NCBI GenBank assembly: GCA_018433835.1
Contig: JAHDQM010000014.1
Coordinates: 62,001-126,000 of the forward strand
Length of the DNA: 64,000 nt
Direction: 5' to 3'
DNA from: Methanoculleus sp.
Lineage (GTDB): Archaea; Halobacteriota; Methanomicrobia; Methanomicrobiales; Methanoculleaceae
In this document: positions 32,106-40,145 of the stretch, one piece after another
Position numbering within the stretch: the stretch's first letter is position 1
Layout: each line of letters starts with the position of its first letter
Program-made: the position numbers and the translations under genes
The notes under the pieces: model-generated
Told to the model about the DNA's origin: nothing
Databases searched by the model: none
What the model saw: the letters and a program-made list of their open reading frames with translations, nothing else

Positions 32106-34142
32106 ATGAAGAACAAGCTTACGGACTCCCTTGACGCGGCGATAGAACGCGGCCGCATCGACCTCGATGCGAGGATGCGGGCACTCGCCGGGAAGCTCGC
32201 CTACGCGGATACGGCATACGCCCTTCCCGTGACCTACGCCGTCACCGGCATTGCCGTGCGGGACGCGGACGGAGCGCGCGAAGCATACAAACAGTCCGGC
32301 AACAACCTCCTCGTCGCCTGCGAGTGCCTGATGGCCGGCGAAGGCGGTGTCCCGAGCCCCTACACCGGCTTCATACCGGACGCGGTCCTCCGGAGGCTCG
32401 GCTACACCCTGGTCGACGGGAGCGTCATCGGCCTCGGCCTCCTCGTCGGGACACCGGAGAGCCCCGATGCCGCCGCGGCCGTCTGCCGGGAGATGCAGGA
32501 GAAGTACCTGCTCACCTTCCTTGCCGGCGGAGTCGTGGGGGCGCTCTCCGGCGCCGGCGTCCGGCTGGGGCTGGATTACCGTCTGGTGCCGCTCGGGCCG
32601 CAGAGCGCCCGGGGCATCCACTTCGCCGACATCCTCGCCCGGGTCGCCATGATGTTTGGCGGTGTGCAGCCAGGAGACGTCCATTCCCTGCTCGGGTACG
32701 CCGCGGAACGGGCGAAGGCGTTCGTGATCGCGTTCCCGGACCTCACCGACGAAGAGACTGCGTTTGTCGATGCCCTGCGGGTGCTCGGGATACCGATCCT
32801 CGCGGCCGGCGAAGGCTACGGGGGAGGGGCGTGGGTCCCGGTCGCTCCCGCCGAGGCGGTCCGGACAGGAATGGACCTGCGGGGGATCCGGGTCACGGTC
32901 ACGGCGATCCCGATACCCATGGCCTGCTCCCCCGCGTTCGAGGGAAAGAGCATCCGCAGGGAAGAGATGTACGTGGAGTTCGGCGGCGGCCGGACCCCCG
33001 CCTTCGAGCTTCTCCGGATGCGGCCCCGGGAGGAGGTCGAGGACGGGAAGGTCACCGTCGTCGGACCGGAGGTCGACGCCGTTTTGGAAGGCTCCGCCCT
33101 CCCGCTCGCGATCCAGGTGGACGTCGCCGGCGCGAAGATGAAGACGGATTACGAACCGGTGCTTGAGAGGCGAATCCATACCTTCATCAACTACGGCGAG
33201 GGGTCCTGGCACGTTGCACAGCGGGACCTCATCTGGGTCAGGCTCTCGAAGGAGGCGGTGGCAAAAGGCGTCAGGATCCGTGACATCGGGACGCTGCTCG
33301 CCCACAAGCTCAGGATGGAGTTTCCGGATCACATCGATGCGGTCCAGGTGACGCTGGTCACCGACGGGCAGAAAGTCGAGGAGATGCTCGCGAAGGCGCG
33401 GGCGGTCTATGCGGCACGGGACGAACGGATTGCCGGCATGAAGGACGAGGACGTTGAGACCTTCTACTCCTGCACCCTCTGCCAGACGTTCGCCCCGAAC
33501 CACGTCTGTGTCATCACCCCGGAGCGGCCGGCGCTCTGCGGGGCGATCACCTGGCTCGATGCCCGGATTGCCCATGAGATCACTCCCGCCGGGGCGAACC
33601 AGCCAGTTCCGAAGGAGGAGGCAGTCGATGCCGTCTATGGGGAGTTTTCGGGGGTGAACCGGTTCGTAAAGAAGGCATCCCATGGTGAGGTCGACCGGAT
33701 CTCCCTCTACAGCATGATCGAGAACCCGATGACCGCCTGCGGGTGCTTCGAGTGCATCGCGGCGATCGTCCCGGAGGTGAACGGCATCCTGATCGTCAGC
33801 CGGGACTTCGCGGGTGAGACACCGCTCGGGATGACCTTCTCGACGCTCGCCGGGACGATCGGGGGCGGTGCGCAGACGCCGGGGTTCATCGGCATATCGA
33901 AGAACTACATCTTAAGCGACAGGTTCCTCCAGGCCGAGAACGGCATCGCACGGGTGGTCTGGATGCCGGCTCCTTTGAAAGAGGAACTGGGGGACCGGTT
34001 GCGGGCAAAACTCGCCGCGCAGGGGATGTCGGACCTCTTTGAGAAGATCGCGGACGAGGTCTCGGCACCGACGATCGAGGACCTGATCGCATTCCTCGAA
34101 CGTGTCGAACACCCTGCGCTCACGATGAGGTCGCTGATCTAG
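32106..34142 (+). CDS. acsB: Acetyl-CoA synthase (bacterial-length AcsB type)
   Basis: Nickel-iron-sulfur enzyme that joins or splits methyl, CO and CoA; 678 residues. The A-cluster ligands are Cys456, 459, 468, 478, 545 and 547, in FYSCTLCQTFAPNHVC, ALCGAITWLD and TACGCFEC. Their spacing (3, 9, 10, 67, 2) equals that of Moorella AcsB (506-597). The part from about residue 270 (CSPAFEGKSIRREEMYVEFG) corresponds to archaeal CdhC. The 270 residues before it match the N-terminal domain that binds CO dehydrogenase in bacterial AcsB and that archaeal CdhC lacks. It leads a tight operon with CFeSP genes. No CO dehydrogenase gene is in the window. Confidence 0.93.
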   Translation: MKNKLTDSLDAAIERGRIDLDARMRALAGKLAYADTAYALPVTYAVTGIAVRDADGAREAYKQSGNNLLVACECLMAGEGGVPSPYTGFIPDAVLRRLGYTLVDGSVIGLGLLVGTPESPDAAAAVCREMQEKYLLTFLAGGVVGALSGAGVRLGLDYRLVPLGPQSARGIHFADILARVAMMFGGVQPGDVHSLLGYAAERAKAFVIAFPDLTDEETAFVDALRVLGIPILAAGEGYGGGAWVPVAPAEAVRTGMDLRGIRVTVTAIPIPMACSPAFEGKSIRREEMYVEFGGGRTPAFELLRMRPREEVEDGKVTVVGPEVDAVLEGSALPLAIQVDVAGAKMKTDYEPVLERRIHTFINYGEGSWHVAQRDLIWVRLSKEAVAKGVRIRDIGTLLAHKLRMEFPDHIDAVQVTLVTDGQKVEEMLAKARAVYAARDERIAGMKDEDVETFYSCTLCQTFAPNHVCVITPERPALCGAITWLDARIAHEITPAGANQPVPKEEAVDAVYGEFSGVNRFVKKASHGEVDRISLYSMIENPMTACGCFECIAAIVPEVNGILIVSRDFAGETPLGMTFSTLAGTIGGGAQTPGFIGISKNYILSDRFLQAENGIARVVWMPAPLKEELGDRLRAKLAAQGMSDLFEKIADEVSAPTIEDLIAFLERVEHPALTMRSLI

Positions 34143-34154
34143 GGGGGATGGTGC

Positions 34155-35066
34155 ATGACAGAGAGCAGTGATGAGGGATTAGCCATCCGGGAGGTGCGCC
34201 TCGGCGCCACGCGGGCCGAAGGGGGGACACGGGAGGTCTCTTACGTGATCGGAGGGGAGCGGGCCTTACCGTTCTCCGGCAAGAGGCCGGAACGGCTCCT
34301 CGTAGCGCTTGAGATCTGCGACGACCCCCGGTTCTGGCCGCCGGTGGTCCGCGATTACGTGGGCGACCTCTCGAACGACCCCGGCGAGTGGGCGCGGGCC
34401 GCGGAGCGCACCTATGGTGCGGACCTCGTGCGGCTGAACTTCACCAGCACGAAACAGCGCGGGTTTGATGCGTTCGATGCGATTGCCGCGACGACGGAGG
34501 AGGTGCTTGCGGCGACGACCCGCCCCCTGATCGTCGAGGGGAGCAACGAGCCGGAACTCGACAGCGAGGTCTTCCGCCGCTGCGGAGAGGGGGGGGAGGG
34601 CGAACGGCTCCTCCTCGGAACCGCGGAGGCCGACCGCTACCGGAGCGTCGCCGCGGCGGCGCTGGCATACGGTCACGCAGTGATCGCCCAGTCGCCCATC
34701 GACGTCAACCTGGCCAAGCAGCTGAACATCCTCCTCTGTGAGACCGGCGTGCCGCAGGACCGGATCGTGATCGACCCCTACACGGGGGCGCTCGGCTACG
34801 GGTTCGAGTACTCCTACTCGGTGATGGAGCGGATACGTCTCGCCGCCCTCGCCGGCGATGCGGATCTGGCGATGCCGATGATCAGCGCCCCCACCGATAC
34901 CCTCTCAGTACGGGAGGTGCGGGAGGCCGTACCGGCGGATCAGGATGCGATGGCGGTTGCCTGGGAGTTCTACACCGCTTACTCGGCTTTCGTCGCCGGC
35001 GCGTCGATCGTCTGCGTCCGCCACCCCCGTACCGTGGAGAGGCTCAAAAAGGCGCTGGAGGTCTAA
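34155..35066 (+). CDS. acsD: Corrinoid iron-sulfur protein small subunit (AcsD/CdhD)
   Basis: TIM-barrel subunit of the CFeSP methyl carrier; 303 residues, the length of bacterial AcsD and shorter than archaeal CdhD. Conserved stretches are ALEICDDPRFWPPVVRDYVG, GADLVRLNFTST, PLIVEGSNEPELD, and the C-terminal DRIVIDPYTGALGYGFEYSY. It follows acsB after 12 bases, and its stop is 2 bases before the acsC ATG. The subunit pairs with AcsC to hold the corrinoid between methyl donor, activator and acetyl-CoA synthase. Here it may take its methyl group from acetyl-CoA or from methyl-tetrahydromethanopterin. Confidence 0.93.
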   Translation: MTESSDEGLAIREVRLGATRAEGGTREVSYVIGGERALPFSGKRPERLLVALEICDDPRFWPPVVRDYVGDLSNDPGEWARAAERTYGADLVRLNFTSTKQRGFDAFDAIAATTEEVLAATTRPLIVEGSNEPELDSEVFRRCGEGGEGERLLLGTAEADRYRSVAAAALAYGHAVIAQSPIDVNLAKQLNILLCETGVPQDRIVIDPYTGALGYGFEYSYSVMERIRLAALAGDADLAMPMISAPTDTLSVREVREAVPADQDAMAVAWEFYTAYSAFVAGASIVCVRHPRTVERLKKALEV

Positions 35067-35068
35067 GC

Positions 35069-36403
35069 ATGGCGATGAAAGCACTCGACATCTACAAAAA
35101 CCTCCCGAAGACGAACTGCAAGAAGTGCGGGTACCCCACGTGCCTTGCTTTCGCCATGAAACTCGCCGTCGGAAAGGCGGAGATCGAGGCCTGTCCCGAC
35201 CTCGATCCCGAAACGAAGACCCTGCTCGGCGGGGTGACCCGGCCGCCGGTCCGGCTCGTGCAGGTCGGCGCAGGCGAGCGATCGGTTGCGATCGGCGAGG
35301 AGTTCGTCCTCTTCCGGCACGAAAAGACCTTCTACCACCCGCCCGGGATCATGGTGCAGGTCTCCGACGCCTGGCCGGAGGACAAGGTGCGTTCCGCCGT
35401 GGAGGTGGTCCGGGACACGGTCGTCCACCGGGTGGGACAGGACCTCGTCCTCACCGGGGTGGCGGTGAAAAACGAGAGCAACCGTCCCGACCGGTTCGCA
35501 GAGACCGTGGCCCTCGCCGGTGGCGGAAGCAGCCTCCCCCTGGTGCTGATCGCCGACGATCCCGCATCCTTCGAGGCGGCTCTCGCGATATCGGGGCACT
35601 ACCGGCCGCTGATCCACGCCGCGACCGGGGACAACTGGCAGGCCCTCGCCGCCCTTGCGAAGCGGTACGGGTGCCCCCTCGCCGTCCGGGCCTCCGGTCC
35701 CGCCGAACTCGCCGCTCTCGCCGGTAAGTGCGCGGACGCCGGGGCCCCGGACCTCGTGCTCGATCCCGCCCCGCGGTCGCTCCGTGATTTCATCGCCGCC
35801 GCGACGGAGATCCGGAGAGCTGCCGTCGGGCGGACCGAGCCCGCGCTCGGCTACCCCCTCTACCTCGATGCCGGCTCCTTCGGGGAGATCGATACGGCCC
35901 TCGCGGCGGGCATCCTGAAATACGCGGGGATCATCGTCACCCCCCCGCTCTCCCCCGCCTCCCGCGAGGCGGCGCTCACCCTGCGGCAGAACATCTACAC
36001 CGACCCGCAAAAGCCCATCCAGGTGACGCCGGGCATCTACCCGATCAACGAGCCCGGGCCGAGCGCCCCGGTCCTCCTCACGGTGAACTTCTCGCTCACC
36101 TACTTCACGCTACTCAGTTATCTCGATGCGTCCCGGATACCCTGCTACCTCTTCGTAGCGGACACCGAAGGGCTCTCGGTCCTCACGGCCGTCGCCGGCG
36201 GGAAACTGACCGAGACCCTCGTCGCCGATTCGCTCAAAAAGTTCGGCGTCGTTGATCAGGTGGATCACCGGCGGCTCGTCATACCCGGTTACGCCGCGCC
36301 CCTCTCCGGGAAGATCGAGGACGCGACCGGCTGGAAGGTGCTGGTCGGTCCCCGGGATGCGGCCGACCTCCCCGGATACCTGGAGAAGGAGTGGAAGGCC
36401 TGA
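35069..36403 (+). CDS. acsC: Corrinoid iron-sulfur protein large subunit (AcsC/CdhE)
   Basis: Corrinoid-binding, 4Fe-4S subunit of CFeSP; 444 residues. The N-terminal cluster ligands are Cys17, 20, 25 and 42 (TNCKKCGYPTC...EACPDLD), which reduce Co(II) to Co(I). A TIM barrel follows (about 60-330). The C-terminal corrinoid-binding Rossmann-like domain includes GYAAPLSGKIEDATGWKVLV. The gene sits 2 bases after acsD and overlaps the activator gene by one base. Length and organisation match bacterial AcsC and archaeal CdhE equally. Confidence 0.94.
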   Translation: MAMKALDIYKNLPKTNCKKCGYPTCLAFAMKLAVGKAEIEACPDLDPETKTLLGGVTRPPVRLVQVGAGERSVAIGEEFVLFRHEKTFYHPPGIMVQVSDAWPEDKVRSAVEVVRDTVVHRVGQDLVLTGVAVKNESNRPDRFAETVALAGGGSSLPLVLIADDPASFEAALAISGHYRPLIHAATGDNWQALAALAKRYGCPLAVRASGPAELAALAGKCADAGAPDLVLDPAPRSLRDFIAAATEIRRAAVGRTEPALGYPLYLDAGSFGEIDTALAAGILKYAGIIVTPPLSPASREAALTLRQNIYTDPQKPIQVTPGIYPINEPGPSAPVLLTVNFSLTYFTLLSYLDASRIPCYLFVADTEGLSVLTAVAGGKLTETLVADSLKKFGVVDQVDHRRLVIPGYAAPLSGKIEDATGWKVLVGPRDAADLPGYLEKEWKA

Positions 36404-38325
36404 TGCCGACCGCGACGTTCCTCCCCGACTACCGGAAGGTGACCGTGCCAGAGGGCGCGACCCTCCTCGACGCGGCCCGCGCTGCCGGCCTCTCCATGAA
36501 CGTGGTCTGCGGCGGGCAGGGAAAGTGCGGGAAGTGTCTGGTCTTCATCAGAGACGGCACGGCGTCGTTCGACCGCGAGAAGTACCGCAGGTTCTTCTCG
36601 GAGGAGGAGATCGCCCGCGGGGCATGCCTTGCCTGCCAGGCGACCGTCGTCGGCGACGTCCAGGTGGAGGTCCCGGCCGGGTCCCTCATCCAGGAGCAAA
36701 AGATCCTGGTGGAGGTCCCGGGTATGAAGGAGATCCCGCTCAGTCCCGCCGTCAGGAAGTACGAAGTCCGCCTCGACCCGCCGTCTCTTGAGGACACGAA
36801 TCCCGACCTCGCCCGTCTGCTCGAGGGGATCGAGCGGCAGGGCGGCCCGCCCCCGAACAGGGTCTACGCGCCGCTCGGCGTCCTCTGCTACCTCCCGCAG
36901 GTGCTCCGCCGGAGCGGGTGGCACGCAACCGCCACGGTCGCTCTGGTGCCGGGGGGCTACCGCTTAAGCAGCGTGGAAGAAGGCAACACCACGGAAAGGC
37001 TCTACGGAGCGGCGGTGGATCTCGGAACCACCACGATCGTGGCCTATATCTGGAGCCTGACCGACGGGCGGACCCTTGCTACGGCGTCCAACTACAACAA
37101 GCAGATCTCCTGCGGCGAGGATATCCTCTCGCGGGTGAACTTCTCCCGGAAGAGCGGCCTCTCACGGCTGCAGCAACTTGCGACGGAGAGCATCAACGAG
37201 GCCCTGACGACCGCCGCCGATGCCGCGGGGATCGACCGCGAGGAGATCTTTGAGGTGATGATAGCCGGGAACACGGTGATGACACACCTCCTTCTCGGGA
37301 TCGACCCCGCCTACATGATCGCCGAACCCTACATCCCGGTCGTGCGGCGGATGCTCTCGACGGCCGCCGGACGGATCGGTATCGCGGCCCACCAGAACGC
37401 CGGGGTGTACACCTTCCCGGCGGTCTCGAACTTCATCGGCGGCGACATCATCGCCGATATCCTGGCCACCGGGATGGCGGAACGCGAGGAGGCCACACTC
37501 ATGGTGGACATCGGCACGAACTTCGAGGCTGTGCTCGGCAACAGCGACTGGATGCTCTCCTGCGCAGGCGCGGCCGGCCCGGCCCTGGAGGGCGGGGAGG
37601 TGCTCTTCGGGATGCGGGCAAACCCGGGCGCGATCGAGCGGGTCCGGATCGACCCCGACACCCTCGCGCCGTCCTTCTCGACGATCAACGGCGTCCGGCC
37701 GAGGGGGATCTGCGGTTCGGGCCTCATCGATCTGCTCGCGGAGCTGTTCCGCGCCTGCGTCATCGACCGGACGGGCGGGATCAACCTGGAGATCGATCAT
37801 CCCCGGGTCCGGAAGGGGCGGTATCATCCGGAGTTCGTCGTGGCCTGGGAGGCGGAGACGTCGATCAGGAAGGATCTCGTCATCACCGAAAACGACATCA
37901 AAAACCTGATCATGAGCAAAGCGGCGATCCACGGAGCCTGCATGACGCTCCTCGACGCTGCGGGCCTTGCACCCGGGGATATCAGCAGGATCTGCTTCTC
38001 GGGAGCGTTCGGGAACTACCTCAACAAAGAGAGCGCCGTCACCGTCGGGCTGATACCCGAGACGCCCCTCGAGCGCGTGGAAAACATCGGGAACGGCGCG
38101 ATCACCGGCGCGAACATCGCTCTCGTCAACCGCAGACGAAGAAAGGAACTCGACGAGCTCGCCCAGAGGATCACCTACATCGAGCTGAATGCGGATCCTT
38201 CCTTCATGGACCGGTACACGTCGAGCTGTTTTTTGCCGCACACCGATTTCACTCTCTTCCCCCACGTGCAGCAGATGCTTGAGGCGTGCCGGGCCAGGCA
38301 GGGGGTGAGATCGTGGCAGGCATGA
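36403..38325 (+). CDS. acsV: Reductive activator of CFeSP (RACo/AcsV type ASKHA ATPase)
   Basis: ATP-dependent protein that re-reduces inactive Co(II) CFeSP; 640 residues. The N-terminal ferredoxin domain has the 2Fe-2S ligands CGGQGKCGKC and a later ACLACQA. A linker follows, then the ASKHA ATPase domain (about residues 200-600) with AVDLGTTTIVAY, LMVDIGTNFEAVLG and GICGSGLIDLL. The N-terminal 2Fe-2S domain distinguishes it from RamA-type activators with C-terminal 4Fe-4S clusters. The ATG at 36403 shares one base with the acsC stop; an ATG at 36391 is possible. Its presence implies that the CFeSP is used catalytically in the cell. Confidence 0.92.
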   Translation: MPTATFLPDYRKVTVPEGATLLDAARAAGLSMNVVCGGQGKCGKCLVFIRDGTASFDREKYRRFFSEEEIARGACLACQATVVGDVQVEVPAGSLIQEQKILVEVPGMKEIPLSPAVRKYEVRLDPPSLEDTNPDLARLLEGIERQGGPPPNRVYAPLGVLCYLPQVLRRSGWHATATVALVPGGYRLSSVEEGNTTERLYGAAVDLGTTTIVAYIWSLTDGRTLATASNYNKQISCGEDILSRVNFSRKSGLSRLQQLATESINEALTTAADAAGIDREEIFEVMIAGNTVMTHLLLGIDPAYMIAEPYIPVVRRMLSTAAGRIGIAAHQNAGVYTFPAVSNFIGGDIIADILATGMAEREEATLMVDIGTNFEAVLGNSDWMLSCAGAAGPALEGGEVLFGMRANPGAIERVRIDPDTLAPSFSTINGVRPRGICGSGLIDLLAELFRACVIDRTGGINLEIDHPRVRKGRYHPEFVVAWEAETSIRKDLVITENDIKNLIMSKAAIHGACMTLLDAAGLAPGDISRICFSGAFGNYLNKESAVTVGLIPETPLERVENIGNGAITGANIALVNRRRRKELDELAQRITYIELNADPSFMDRYTSSCFLPHTDFTLFPHVQQMLEACRARQGVRSWQA

Positions 38326-39347
38326 TCCCGTCCCCGGAACTCCTCGCGACCGGGGTAGGGTCGCTCCCCCACCGCGACCCCGGCGAGGCGTGCCGGGCGG
38401 TGCTCGCGGCCTTCCCCCGGATCCCTTACGTTCCTACCCTGCCTAACAGGGGACTTCTCGAGGCGATCGTCTTTGCCGATGCCGAGCACCTCCCCGGCGG
38501 GGTGGTCCGGGACGGCAGGCTCATGGTCGACCGGAGCGTCGATCCCTCGGAGGCGATGGAGCAGGTCCTGCTCGACTACCTGGAGAGGAACGCGGAGCCA
38601 TACCAGGTCGGTGAGGCGTACGGGTCGGGGTTCCACGCGATGATGGGCCGCGACCTCTCGGACGCCCTCCTCGTCAAGTGCCAGGTGACCGGCCCGGTCA
38701 CCTTCGGGATGCAGGTGGTCGACGAGACGCGCCGGCCCATCCTCTACGACCCGGAGTACGCCGACGTGCTCGGCAAACTTCTCGGCCTGCGGGCACGGTG
38801 GTGCGAGGAGGCGATGCGTGAGCGGATGGGCGCTCGTGCGACCCTGGTGGTGCTGAGCGAGCCCTACCTCGCGTCGCTCGGCTCAGCAGTCGTCCCGGTG
38901 GATGCCGGGGTCGCGGCGTCCGCCTTCGGGGATATCGCCGGCCTCCTCGACGGAGGGCTCGGCATCCACTGTTGCGCCAACACCGACTGGGGTTTCGTCC
39001 TCGGCCTGGCGCCGGCCGTGGTCTCGATCGACGCCTGGACATACGCCCGCGAGTTTCTGCTCTACGCCGACGAGATCGCCCGCTACATGGAGGCGGGAGG
39101 CGTGGTGGCCTGGGGGATCGTCCCCGCCGACTACAGCGTCTTTGCGGCGGAGAATCCCGATGCATTCTTCTCCCGCTTTTTGGAGATCCGCGCCCGCGCG
39201 ACGGAGACCGTCGACCCCGACCTCTTCGATCGCCAGTCCCTGATCACGCCGACCTGCGGGATCCGGAACGCCGGCGAGCGCCAAGCCGTCACGATCATGG
39301 CGGCGACCGCGTCGCTCTCCCGCCGCCTCCGGGGTGAGGAGCCATGA
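38322..39347 (+). CDS. Core methionine synthase-like protein (MetE C-terminal domain family)
   Basis: A protein of 341 residues made only of the catalytic barrel of cobalamin-independent methionine synthase. It begins LLATGVGSLPHRDPGEA, a typical MetE/UROD barrel opening. The zinc site is His216-x-Cys218 in GIHCCANTDW and Cys312 in TPTCGIRNAG, matching the H-x-C ... C pattern of MetE. The N-terminal folate-binding half is missing, as in folate-independent core enzymes that accept methyl from a corrinoid protein. Its place between acsV and cooC points to CFeSP as donor and homocysteine as acceptor. The ATG overlaps the acsV stop (ATGA). Family clear, substrate inferred. Confidence 0.82.
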   Translation: MIPSPELLATGVGSLPHRDPGEACRAVLAAFPRIPYVPTLPNRGLLEAIVFADAEHLPGGVVRDGRLMVDRSVDPSEAMEQVLLDYLERNAEPYQVGEAYGSGFHAMMGRDLSDALLVKCQVTGPVTFGMQVVDETRRPILYDPEYADVLGKLLGLRARWCEEAMRERMGARATLVVLSEPYLASLGSAVVPVDAGVAASAFGDIAGLLDGGLGIHCCANTDWGFVLGLAPAVVSIDAWTYAREFLLYADEIARYMEAGGVVAWGIVPADYSVFAAENPDAFFSRFLEIRARATETVDPDLFDRQSLITPTCGIRNAGERQAVTIMAATASLSRRLRGEEP

Positions 39348-40099
39348 TCCGGCCCTGCACCGTCGTCATATCCGGGAAAGGCGGGACCGGGAAGACGACG
39401 ATCGCGTCGCTCCTGATCGACGCGCTGATCGCGGCCGGCGAGCGGCCGATCCTCGCCGTGGACGCCGACCCGAACGCGAACCTCCACGAGGCTCTCGGAA
39501 TCGCACTCACGGAGACGCTCGGGAGCATGCGGGAGGAGGCCTTCACCCGGTCCATCCCCCCGGGCATGGACCGGACGGGATACATCAGGTACCGGTTCCG
39601 CAGGGCACTCGCGGAGGCGGAGGGCTACGATCTCCTCGCCATGGGGCGGCCCGAGGGGTCGGGATGCTACTGTTTCCCGAACGCCCTCCTCACCGAGTGC
39701 ATCGAGACGCTCGAACGCGGCTACCGGCTCGTCGTCGTGGATTCAGAGGCTGGGATGGAGCATATCGCCCGGGGGACCATCAAGAGCCCGGAGATCCTCC
39801 TGATCGTGAGCGACCCCGGAGCCCGCGGGATGCGGACCGCAGGCCGCATCCGGGATCTCGCCGAGTCGCTCGGCCTCTCGCGGGAGAGGATCTTCCTCGT
39901 CGTCAACCGGGACCGGGGCGAGGCCGCCGCTGAGAGCGATCTCCCCCTCATCGCCCGGATCCCGGAGGACCCGGCGGTCGGGGAGGCGGATCTCGCGGGA
40001 ACGCCGATCGTCGGCATCCCGCAGGAGAGCCAGGCCCGGGCAGCGGTGCGGGACCTCGCTGCGCGGCTCATCGGGGAGTGCGCACGGCGAGGGGAGTGA
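39344..40099 (+). CDS. cooC: CooC/AcsF-type nickel-insertion ATPase
   Basis: MinD/SIMIBI P-loop ATPase that matures Ni-Fe-S enzymes; 251 residues. The deviant Walker A is ISGKGGTGKTT, Walker A' reads LAVDADPNANL, and the metal-binding Cys pair occurs in MGRPEGSGCYCFPNALL (CxC at the dimer interface). In CODH/ACS organisms CooC loads nickel into CO dehydrogenase, while the related AcsF matures acetyl-CoA synthase. As only acetyl-CoA synthase is encoded here, an AcsF-like role is more likely. The ATG overlaps the previous stop (ATGA), so it is the last gene of the six-gene operon. Confidence 0.9.
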   Translation: MIRPCTVVISGKGGTGKTTIASLLIDALIAAGERPILAVDADPNANLHEALGIALTETLGSMREEAFTRSIPPGMDRTGYIRYRFRRALAEAEGYDLLAMGRPEGSGCYCFPNALLTECIETLERGYRLVVVDSEAGMEHIARGTIKSPEILLIVSDPGARGMRTAGRIRDLAESLGLSRERIFLVVNRDRGEAAAESDLPLIARIPEDPAVGEADLAGTPIVGIPQESQARAAVRDLAARLIGECARRGE

Positions 40100-40111
40100 C
40101 GCCACGACCTC

Positions 40112-40117
40112 TTTTTT
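40112..40117 (+). terminator. T-run at the end of the acs operon
   Basis: Six T residues 13 bases after the cooC stop and 28 bases before the purB ATG. It could terminate the operon or be part of the purB promoter. Confidence 0.35.
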
Positions 40118-40145
40118 AACGCGGTAAGGCAAACAGGTACCAACT

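Noticed and set aside
30384..33683. Minus-strand open frame of 1099 codons
   Set aside because: It lies antisense to the DUF5654-like gene, corA and acsB, which all have clear family motifs. Its translation is a low-complexity Arg/Asp/Gly/His-rich sequence typical of antisense frames in GC-rich DNA.
32106..40099. Calling the operon a complete CODH/ACS complex
   Set aside because: No CdhA, CdhB or CooS sequence is present in any frame of the window. Only the synthase, CFeSP and accessory proteins are encoded.
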